Source: Voacanga thouarsii (taxonomy: Eukaryota; Streptophyta; Magnoliopsida; Gentianales; Apocynaceae). From it: a DNA stretch of 64,000 nt. Below are positions 51,613 through 60,502 of this stretch, piece after piece. The stretch lies in NCBI GenBank assembly GCA_026120185.1, contig JANUWF010002022.1:372001-436000 (forward strand), read 5' to 3'. The position numbers and the translations under genes are program-made. How positions within the stretch are numbered: the stretch's first letter is position 1; the number at the start of each line of letters is the position of its first letter. The notes under the pieces are model-generated. The model worked only from the letters and a program-made list of their open reading frames with translations, was not told the origin of the DNA and did not search any database.

Positions 51613-51849
51613 TATATGGTTATATATATTCAATTTTAATTTCGATTCTTTGATTCGGTACAATTCGAAACGGTTTGAGATGATTTTCATACTATTCAAA
51701 ACAGTTCTCGGTACAGATATTATATAAAAAATTTCGAGACAGTTCAATTCGGAAAAAGTAAAAAATCAACGATTTTTTTCGATTCTAATTCTTTTCCATT
51801 CGATTATTCAGATCAATTCAGTTATTTTCTAATCCCGTGAACAGCCTTA
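50900..51849. mobile_element. hAT-like non-autonomous element (950 bp)
   Basis: Left end TAGGGGTTCGAAATAG, right end inverse TAAGGCTGTTCACGGG, with 8-bp flanks GGTGGTGG (50892-50899) and GATGGTGG (51850-51857) matching at 7 of 8. The interior is AT-rich with TA runs at 51221-51250 and 51582-51610 and no transposase. Its right 200 bp match the fragment at 31930-32140. Confidence 0.75.
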
Positions 51850-51857
51850 GATGGTGG

Positions 51858-53395
51858 TGCTATGGTGTGACAGTGGTGGCAAAGGAATATCCCTCGAAAA
51901 TGATTTTTTCTTTTTTTTTTTTAATTTTGATTTTGAGGAAAAAAAGAAATATGGATTGGACTAAATTTTTCTTAATGTATCTTTGGATTGAAGGATTTGG
52001 AAGGATAAAATGGAGTGGAAACAAATTTAGATACTTAAATTAATTTTTATAGAGGGAAGCAAAAGGAAAGAAAAGGGAATTGAGATATTAAATTAGTTAA
52101 AATGGTCTAATTTAAAACTTGTATGATAGAATTGAAATATGAATATTTAAATATTCAATTTTAAAAATTAAAATTTGAAAATTGAATTCTAAAATTTGTA
52201 ATATTAAATTGGTATATGAATTAATTATAATTTATTTTTATATTGTATTTTATTACAAAGAATATTAATAATTATATGAGTTTTTAACATATTCAAACTT
52301 CAAATTTAAGTAACTCTTATTTTACATAAAATTTGTAATAGGATTTCAATACGTCTTAATAAATTAAATGATAATAAAAATCTATTATTAACCGCACTAA
52401 ATTAATTAAGTATTTAATATTATTCGTTATCACATGTACTCAAGAAAATAAATAATTAATTAATTAATTTTAAGTGTTTAATTGATGGTTCGTTTAATAA
52501 AATTGAAATATGAAATCGAAATTTAAATATTTAAATATTGAATTTTAAAATTTGAAGTATGAAAGCTGATTTTTGAAACCTAAAATATGAATTTGAAATC
52601 TAAATTAATTATAATTTGTTTTTTACCATATTTTATACAATTTATATTATACATAAAATAATATAATAATTATATAAATATTTAACACATTCAAATTTTA
52701 GAATAAAGTAACTTTTATTCATTTAAAATATATAATATGATTTCAATACGTCTTAATAAATTAAGTGATAATAAAAATTTATTATTAAATACGCTTAATA
52801 ATTAAGTATTCAATATTATTCGTTATCAAATATATTTAATAAAATAAATAATTAATAATTAATTTTAAATATTTAATTAAATTACCAAGGACTCTTAGTT
52901 TCTATCTAAAATGAATAGAAATAGAAAAAAATAAAACTAAATTTAATAAATATTTTTAATATAAACAAAAATATCTCTATTCAAAGTATTTTTACATTCA
53001 CAAAAAATATAAATTAATACTCTATCACTTTTTTTTCCTCATATAAATTATCTAAACATAATAAATATTCAATTATTATTTTTCTCTTCCATCTCTTTGC
53101 TTTTTCCTCTAATTATTGTTCTTTTTCTCCTCTCTTTTCCCGCAATCGGAACATAGACTTAAAATGGACTTTCTTTTGGTTTAGTTGATTTTTTTTTTTT
53201 TTAATAACCCTTCTTAACGTTTTAAAAATTGCAATTCAGTTCCCGTCAAAGAATTGCTTGAAAAAATGGGATTGTAAAAATCAGAATTTTAGAAGGGTGA
53301 TGCTGATTGATTTTAAAACGAAAGGGATATTTCCAAGAGTAGAAATATAAAAATTCCTAATTTCAGGACATACCTTTTATTGAAAAAAAATAGTT
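51858..53395. other. AT-rich intergenic DNA with a duplicated segment
   Basis: Two related stretches, about 52100-52470 and 52490-52880, share AATTGAAATATGAA, TTTCAATACGTCTTAATAAATTAA(A/G)TGATAATAAAAAT and TATTCGTTATCA, so they look like an old direct duplication of about 390 bp. No gene is supported. Confidence 0.55.
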
Positions 53396-53400
53396 TAAAG

Positions 53401-53699
53401 TGTTATAAAATTTGGGTAGTGTTAGAATAAAATCTACACACTACATACTAAGAAAACTCTAACTATTTTTTGCACAAGAATTTCCTCAAATTTCTCACTT
53501 TCTTTTTCTCACAATTTTCTCACAATTCTTTCACAAAATGATGGTATATTTCAAGTTTAGAGAATAACTCTATTTATAAAACTTTTAATTAGTGGAATAT
53601 ATTATCTTCCACTAATCTTAACTAGTGGTGTCTCCACTAAATGGTGGACATCCATAAAAATTCATAATTAGTAGAGCTTCCACTAATATATTCATAACA
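53401..53699 (-). repeat. 3' LTR of the copia element (left copy)
   Basis: 299 bp, TG...CA ends, next to TAAAG. It is followed on the right by CTCCCCCTTAG, the polypurine tract on the minus strand (53700-53710). Confidence 0.93.
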
Positions 53700-53824
53700 C
53701 TCCCCCTTAGATGTCCATCCATTACATAAAGAATATGCATTGTTAAAACCTTATTAGATAAAAACTTAGTGGAAAAAAAAATCTAGTGAAGAAAAATGAG
53801 TACACTATTCTATATGTCTATTTA

Positions 53825-54487
53825 TTACTCCCCCTGATGAGATGATTCCTTTAAATCTTTGAACCGACGCATACCAATTTTATATCTCAATTTCTCAAAT
53901 GTTGCAGTCGGTAAAGTCTCCGTGAACATATTTGCGAGGTTGTCATATGACCGAATTTGTAGTACATCAATTTCACATTTCTTTTGGAGTTCATGAGTAA
54001 AGAAGAATTTTGATGAAATATATTTTGTCCGATTTCCTTTAATATATCCTTCTTGTATTTGAGCTATGCAAGCTGCATTGTCTTCATAAAGAGGAGTTGG
54101 AATATCTCTGATAGATGATAATCCACAACTTTCTCGGATATCATGAATCATTGATCGTAACCATACACATTCTCTACTTGCTTCATGAATGTTTATACTT
54201 TCAGCATGATTTAAAGAAGTAGTTGCTTGGAGATATCGAAGGACTTGTTTAATTCCATTCCAATGTCGTCGTGTTGGTGAAGAACTAAATATTGCTAATA
54301 AATTGACAGCAAAGGCAATATCAGGTCGTGTATTGTTAGCAAGATACATCAATGCCTCAATTGTACTGAGATATGGTATTTCAAGACCAAGAAGTTCTTC
54401 ATCCTCTTCTTGAAGTTGGAAAAGATCTTTATTCACATATAATGACTGGACGATCATTGGAATACTCAATGGATGTGCTTTGTCCAT
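53825..54487 (-). pseudogene. Copia RT C-terminus and RNase H, with internal deletion
   Basis: A 220-codon open minus-strand stretch: STIEALMYLANNTRPDIAFA, LRYLQATTSLNHAES, EASRECVWLRSM, PTPLYEDNAACIAQIQEG, TKYISSKFFFTHELQ and DNLANMFTETLP. Between YLQATT and SLNHAES about 55 residues are missing that would hold the first catalytic Asp of RNase H; a jump between similar TT-S motifs would explain it. Ends ESSHQGE before the LTR. Confidence 0.9.
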
Positions 54488-55215
54488 GAAAATCCTTTTT
54501 AAAACTTTTGTTGTATATGTTGATTGATGAAACTTACCAAATATTCAATTTGTAAACCAAGGCAAAATATAATTTTACCAACATCCTTGATGTCGAATAA
54601 TCAATTGTTTCTTGGAGCTCTTCAGGAGTTCCAATAAGATTAATATCATCAACATATATCACAAATTTAGAACCAGATTTCTTAATAAAAATATATGGAC
54701 ATACCTGGTCATTTTTAAATCCCGCTTTCAATAAATATTCATTAAGACGATTGAACCACATGCGCCCAAATAGCTTCAGGCCATATAACGATTTTTGCAA
54801 CTTGATGGAGTAATTTTCACGATGATAATGTTTATATGCTTCGGGCATGCGAAATCCTTCAGAGATTTTCATGTAAACATCATTTTCTAAATTTCTATAC
54901 AAGTAAGCAGTGACAACATCTAATAGGCGCATATCTATCTTTTCATGTACTGCCAAACTGATAAGATATCGGAGTGTAATAGCATCAACAATAAGAGAAT
55001 AAGTTTCATCATAATCCATACCTGATCTTTGTGAAAAATTTTGGGCTACTAATCGTACTTTATATCGTACGATTTTATTATTTTTATTGCGCTTTCGCAC
55101 AAATATCCATTTGTAACTAACAAGTTTTACACCTTTCGGTGTTTGGACTGCAGGTCCGAAGACTTCACGATGTGTCAATGCATTTAACTCCGATTGAATT
55201 GCATCTTTTCATTGT
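54488..55215 (-). pseudogene. Copia reverse transcriptase
   Basis: Minus strand: KDWLQWKDAIQSELNAL, PKGVKLVSYKWIFVRKRN, RYKVRLVAQNFSQRSGMDY, TLRYLISLAVHEKIDMRLLD, LQKSLYGLK, and the catalytic FVIYVDDINLIGT. It is open for 214 codons; a frameshift after EELQETIDY separates it from the next segment. One conserved motif reads VDAITLRYL instead of the usual VxDxxTFR. Confidence 0.92.
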
Positions 55216-55740
55216 AGCCAATCTTTTCTATGCCGACATTCATTAACTAATATTAGTTCAGGATCATCATTATTCTGTATAACATTAAGAGATATATTAT
55301 ATGCAAACATATTATCAATCATTGTTTTTATTCGATTCCAACTTCTACCGGAAGTGGTATAATTGATAGAAATTTCAGTGTTACTTTCATCAACTTCTGG
55401 TTCTTTTTCATCAGTTCTCTTTTAGTCTTTATTATTCTTTTCTAATATGATCATCTGGATCCTTTTATCTTCTCTTCTTTCGAGGATTTTTATCTTTAGA
55501 ACCAAGAGGTCGGCCATACTTCTGGCATGCTTTTGGCTCAACAGCTATAGGTATAATCTTTTGTTCTGCTAGAACTTCAAATCGAATAGAAATATTTATA
55601 GTTGGAATATGCAATTTTGTTACTCTTCTGGAGTCAACAAAAGCGTCTGACATTTGATTTGCAATGCTTTACAAATGAATTATCTTTTGAACTTTAAGTT
55701 CAGACGCGCTTGTACGCAGATTAAGATAATTTAATGATGT
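55216..55740 (-). pseudogene. Copia integrase C-terminal linker
   Basis: The minus strand gives SASELKVQKIIHL, DAFVDSRRVTK, IPTINISIRFEV and KYGRPLGSKDKNPRK, the stretch that links integrase to RT in Ale/Retrofit-type elements, then NNDDPELILVNECRHRKDW. The integrase core should precede it, but copia similarity stops near 55740 and the RWP-RK gene copy begins on the other strand. Confidence 0.85.
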
Positions 55741-55744
55741 TGTT

Positions 55745-55985
55745 CAATCAAGATCTTTCTTACACTATTTCTGTTCTCTCCCTTATTTATGGAATAATGA
55801 TTTCACAAGAGAATAAGGGAAAAGAAAAATAAATGTAAGAATATGATGACAAGTAGGAAATGCCAAGAAATTTATTATAAAAATCTCTTTTTTTTTCACT
55901 CTTCCCCGTGCCATCTTTTCCCATTCCTCCTGGTCTTTTCTTCTCCTCCATTCCTCCACCTATCATCTACCTCTTCTTCTTCCTC

Positions 55986-56035
<50 letters not shown>

Positions 56036-57600
56036 CGATATATATCTCAGTCATCAGTTATTAGTAAATATAAAAAATCTCAAAGAAGATATAGAGACTC
56101 ATAATTCATTTGAGACATGGTCAAATTTTGACTTAGTTTTTAATACAGAAGATTTTGATGTGTTTTCTTTTCCAAGCCAACCGCTTCCGCCTAATGTTAG
56201 GTCTAACACAGAAGATTTTAATCTATTTTCCTTTCCAAGCTAACCACTTTCGTCTAATGTCAGGTCTAACGTAGAAGATTTTGATATATTTTCCTTTCCA
56301 AACCAACCGCTTTCGCCTAATTTTCCAAATCAACCGCTTCCGCCTAATTTCAGGTGAGATACCTTTAAGGGCTTCCTTTTTTTTTTTTTTTAGTGTGCTT
56401 GATAATGAAATAATGAAATTAAATTCTCTTTTGGTTTGTTTTGATGTAAATCAATGGTAGTTCTGGACATACTACTTTGGATTTTCAATTTGATTTACCC
56501 ATTCAAGAGATTGCTTTTAATGCTGTTGATCTACCTATTCAAGAGATTGCTTTTGATGCTGTTCTTCTGAATGAGGATATGCTTGTGCATGATCCTTTAT
56601 ACTCCCTAATGGATTTTGAACAAAGCCAGAATATGGTTTCAGGTTATCATACATCTAAACATGAATTTTGCATGGTATTACCTTTATTGATATTATTTTT
56701 CCTTTTTTAGGAGAAATAATGAGTGATCTTGGCAACGAATTCGGAGTGAGGACCTATGAAATGCATAATATCTAAGTTCGAGATATTATTGCAGACGAAA
56801 TTCCTATGGAGAAGAAGAGGATTAGGAGGCAGAGAGAGGAGAAAGGCAATAGCTCCAAGACACTATCAAAAGAAACCATTTCGCAGTACTTTTACCTGCC
56901 AATCAAGAGCGCGGTAAAAGAACTGAATATTGGCTTAACCCCTCTCAAGAACAGATGTAGGGAGTTGGGAATTCGTCGATAGCCTCACAGAAAGTTGATG
57001 AGCTTGGAGACCCTAATTAAGAATGTTCAGGTTCTCTCACACACATACTTGTAATTTGCAAGTATGAAATTATGAAAGATTTATAAGTAAATAATGACTG
57101 GAATGAATGTATCTCCACCGATGATATCACTTCGATTTACAAGAGCGAGATAAAGACGAATGAAGACATATGGCTGAGAAGAAGTTCAGAGAAGCCATTG
57201 AGATACTGGAACGTGAGAAGAAGTTGGTGGAAGAAAATCCTGATATGCGGTTGAAAGGCCAAACACAGAAATTGAGACAAGCATACTTCAAGGCCAAATA
57301 TAATAAGAAACTTGAGAAGATGAGAAAATCTCAAGACTCATTGCGCAGTAACTTCACGGCTAATTCTGCTGCTAGTCTAGATGCTGGTCCAAGAGAGAAG
57401 GAAGAGGAGAAGGATGCCGAAAAAGAGGAACTGAAATCCATAATTGCTACCTGTTTGTCTTCCTCTAATGCAAACATGGAAAAAGAACAACTACAAACAT
57501 TCATCCTCAATTTGAAAGCTCAATTGAAAAAGAGCAACTCGTGAACACCAGTGAGATGAATGAAGAGAATGTAAATAAACACAAGACTTATGATCAAGAG
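55745..57600 (+). pseudogene. RWP-RK domain (RKD-type) gene copy with introns, captured inside the copia element
   Basis: RKD proteins are plant transcription factors of egg-cell and embryo identity. This copy is antisense to the copia genes. Exons fit phase: about 56055-56353 (three repeats around TEDFDVFSFPSQPLPPNV), 56461-56642 (DLPIQEIAF repeated twice), 56711-57030 (SKETISQYFYLPIKSAVKEL, TPLKNRCRELGIRR, HRKLMSLETLIKNVQ: the RWP-RK domain) and about 57146-57544 (FREAIEILEREKKL, LRQAYFKAKYNKK coiled coil, ending at TGA 57542). In-frame stops: TAA 56241 (expected CAA), TAA 56773, TAG 56980 exactly at the Trp of RWP (TGG expected) and TGA 57161. No in-frame ATG precedes exon 1. The stops fit C-to-T decay. 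A pseudogene as it stands; outer borders are approximate. Confidence 0.88.
55989..56031. repeat. (TA)n microsatellite in the 5' part of the RKD copy
   Basis: About 43 bp of TA between a pyrimidine-rich leader (TCTTCTTCTTCCTCG) and the first recognisable RKD exon. Confidence 0.95.
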
Positions 57601-57699
57601 GAGATAGATTTTTTTTCTGAACTGTTAGTAGTAATATAGTATATATTGACATCCGAATGTAACATCTCAAAGATGTGATACTTATTATTAATGAAAATA

Positions 57700-58237
57700 T
57701 CCTTTTTCCTTATTATCTTTTCTGTTCCACTTCAGGTAGCCAGTATTTCTCTGTGCTAAGGAAAATATCGAGTGTATCCATGACCATAACCAGGGCCACT
57801 GCCACAATTACGACTATAACGATGGCTTCTGTTGAAGCCAACAGTATTCACTTCTGGGAGTGCTGTTGAACCAGTTGGTCTGGCTTCAATAATAACTCAT
57901 TATTGCAGTAAGTAAATCTATGTATACCATTTTTCTCGATATTGTTGCTACATGACAATATTCGAGGCATGAAAGGCGGAGAATGTCTTCTCCAATATAT
58001 ATTTTTTCGCATAATTTTAACTGAGATGTAATTTTATACACCACGGAGCTATATTCATTCACGGTTTTAAAATCTTGTAACTTCAAGTGCAATCATTTAT
58101 ACCGTGCACTTGATAGTATAACCATCTTCAAGTGGTCAAATCTTTTTTTTTCAGCATTTAAATGTATTTTTGTATCGAGAACCCATGATATATAATTTTT
58201 TCCAGAAATATTAAGAGTTACAAGTAAAGTTAGCCAT
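57700..58237 (-). pseudogene. Copia gag, decayed
   Basis: The minus strand starts with ATG at 58237 (MANFTCNS) and continues with frame changes through WKKLYIMGSRYK, LHLKLQDFKTVNEYSSVVYK and ITSQLKLCEK, then a Gly/Arg-rich part near 57800 (PTGSTALPEVNTVGFNR, SGPGYGHGYTR). Part of the N-terminal domain is deleted between the ...KNTFKC region and the LHLKLQDF helix. The 65-bp leader between LTR and ATG contains TTATCAGCACGAG, common next to LTRs of this lineage. Confidence 0.8.
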
Positions 58238-58301
58238 AGGGATCAATAAATGAGTACCAATCTTCTGACTTTGATAACGGCAGAGACTCGTGCTGATAAC
58301 G

Positions 58302-58647
58302 TGTTATAAAATTTGGATAGTGTTAGAATAAAATATACACACTACACACTAAGAAAACTCTAACTATTTTTTGCACAAGAATTTCTTCAAACTTCTCCCT
58401 TTTTTTTTCTCACAATTTTCTCACAATTCTTTCACAAAATAATGGTATATTTTAAGCTTAGAGAATAGCTCTATTTATAGAGCTCTTAATTAGTGAAATA
58501 CATCATCTTCCACTAATCTTAATTAATGAGGTCTCTACTAAATGATAGACATCCATAAAAATTCATAATTAGTGGAGCTTCCACTAGTTTCCTAATAGTT
58601 CATATAAATTCATAATTATTGGAACTTTCACTAATATATTTATAACA
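58302..58647 (-). repeat. 5' LTR of the copia element (right copy)
   Basis: 346 bp, longer than the other LTR because a segment of about 47 bp near its right end is duplicated in tandem (CATA(T/A)AAATTCATAATTA... twice). Same ends, and next to TAAAG at 58648-58652. Confidence 0.92.
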
Positions 58648-58759
58648 TAAAGATAAAAATAGGCGAATTTCCACATTGATGCACGAGAATCTGTGGGGCC
58701 ACTTCTAAACCCACCAGAAATTTGGAAGATGGACTGTGGAGCCGAGGCAAGAAGTCCTT

Positions 58760-58896
58760 ATGAACAATTTCCACTCGGCAGCAAACTATGCACTTGGCAT
58801 TTAGCCAGTCTCAGAATATAGATCCCTGACATTTTCGGCCTTTTTCCTAGCTCCCGCCGCCGCCTTCACTGCCGTTAATCGGCGAGTCCGATACAG
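58760..58896 (+). other. Probable 5'UTR exon and promoter of the transporter gene
   Basis: A GC-rich patch (CTCCCGCCGCCGCCTTCACTG) in AT-rich surroundings ends GATACAG|GTTCAC, a fair donor. The matching acceptor TTAATGCAG|GAAAG at 60409/60410 lies 30 bp before the first ATG of the coding exon. This gives a 1.5 kb leader intron, common in plant genes. The transcription start is not defined, and no clear TATA box was seen. Confidence 0.5.
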
Positions 58897-60409
58897 GTTC
58901 ACTCATACTCATCTTCCTCCCCACTCACTCATGCCTTCTGCTTAGAGTTATACACGATGAACAATTGCTACTCTCTTCTTGTCTCTATTGGAGTTCATTG
59001 TGTTCAGAGATGCTAAATATTAGTAGCTTTTCTGCATTTAGTCCATTGAATGTAATGAAAGTTTACATAAATTTTTCTGAGTGATATGGGTTGTGTATTT
59101 GAACTTTTACCAAAAAGGGAAGTTCTCAAGTCAAGCTTCTTGATTACTGCTACTTCGTTCCTTGCATGCTTTTGATGGATCGATTGGTGGTAGTAATGTA
59201 TTAGTAATGGTCTGATACTTGATTCATAAGTAGTTAATTCTATCCGATTTTAGCAGTTTCTTGTTGAACTTGTTGTAATTATTTTTCAAGGTTATTTTTT
59301 GTTCCTTTTGTCTTCATTGGTCGTTACTTCTTCTACTTTATACTCTCTAGTTCGATTACCAGAGCGATAGTTATAACCCTTGCAATGCAGGGTATATTGG
59401 TATACGGTTAGATAAAATATAAATGGTGTGGTTGCATCTTGTAGAGTTATTTCATTGTGGTTGTAAGCCAGTATTTTTTTCAAATTTCACTTTTATTATT
59501 GAAATGGGATGAGACAGTACCACAGAAGGGTGAGTTTTTTCTGGCATTCACCAATTTAATGCTAATGATGTCATCTAAATCCTGTTCTTGATTGGACAAT
59601 CATGCCGTAAAATATTTTGGGAGAAAAAGTGTTTTTCTTTTTCACATTTATATTCCAATTTACAATCTTGTAATTGTTCTCTTTCCAAGGATCAGGAGCA
59701 TAATATTGATACACAAGATGAAAAGACTAATAATGCAAATAGAAAACGTAAAAGTTTACAACATCAGCCGAAAAAGTATTTTACAGCAAAAAACATGCAG
59801 AAATCTATTTGTTTAGGAACATAATATCAGCACGTAATTTGGGGAGCGAAATAAATTTTGACCAGAGGAAAACATTTGCAACTGAAAAGAACATGGGTTC
59901 ATCTAAAGGGAGAAAAAAAAAAATTGCAATGAATACATTGAGGTAGAGCCATAGAGAAGGAGAGTTTTACACATATTGAAGAAGAGTGACTGAAGCAGGT
60001 TGAGTTGTTTTTTCCCTGCTTGAGAGCAGTCCTATCAGCTTTCCAAGCTTTGCAAACTATTTGCTTTTCAAAAATGGAAGGCATGGGAATTGAGAATTTG
60101 AACTCAAATTTTTGAGGTCAGAACCAGTTAACATTTTTTTGTGTATCAGTAGAAAATTCATAACTGAAATATGAAGACTCTGTCACATAGGAGAGAAATT
60201 ACACACTATCATGTTATGGCGATTGTGTGTGTGTTTGTATCTGCACACTTCTTCTAACCAATTCTTCCTGCCCTTCCCCTTCTTGAGCTGCTAAATAGAA
60301 AGGGAAAAAGGTGGGGAGAAGAAGAAAAGCATGTCATATTTCCTGAAGAAATTGAACACAAATTTTTAGTTTTGCGGTGAATATTCAGTTACTTCTCTAA
60401 TTAATGCAG
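58897..60409 (+). other. Presumed leader intron of the transporter gene
   Basis: T-rich, GT...AG ends, without recognisable coding sequence. A second acceptor-like TTTCCAAG|GATCAG near 59690 could indicate an additional short leader exon. Confidence 0.4.
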
Positions 60410-60439
60410 GAAAGTAAACTGCTTTTGGGTTGTAGCCAC

Positions 60440-60502
60440 ATGATGGAAGCTACTGCATGCTTGTCTACTGCTGCATCCACTGGAGCAGAGGTGAAGGACT
60501 GA
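60440..60502 (+). other. Out-of-frame upstream ORF overlapping the transporter start
   Basis: Tandem ATG codons at 60440 and 60443, the second in a strong context (A at -3, G at +4), open a 20-codon frame (MMEATACLSTAASTGAEVKD) that ends 46 bp inside the main ORF. It could lower initiation at 60457, or indicate that translation really begins at Met28. Confidence 0.45.

Larger units (their letters stand above)
53401..58647 (-). mobile_element. Ty1/copia LTR retrotransposon (Ale/Retrofit-like) carrying an RWP-RK gene copy
   Basis: LTRs at 53401-53699 and 58302-58647 share TGTTATAAAATTTGG ends and are flanked by the target duplication TAAAG (53396-53400, 58648-58652). The minus-strand internal order is leader, gag (58237 to about 57700), then instead of protease and integrase core an antisense RWP-RK gene copy (about 55745-57600), then integrase C-terminal linker, RT and RNase H. 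A purine tract AAGGGGGAG adjoins the 3' LTR. The retained pol is frameshifted and RNase H has an internal deletion, so it could move only with outside help. Confidence 0.93.

Noticed and set aside
55843..56064. Open frame starting at an ATG just inside the RKD copy (MMTSRKCQEIYY)
   Set aside because: It runs into poly-Ser and the TA repeat and is out of frame with the RKD exons; more likely leader sequence.
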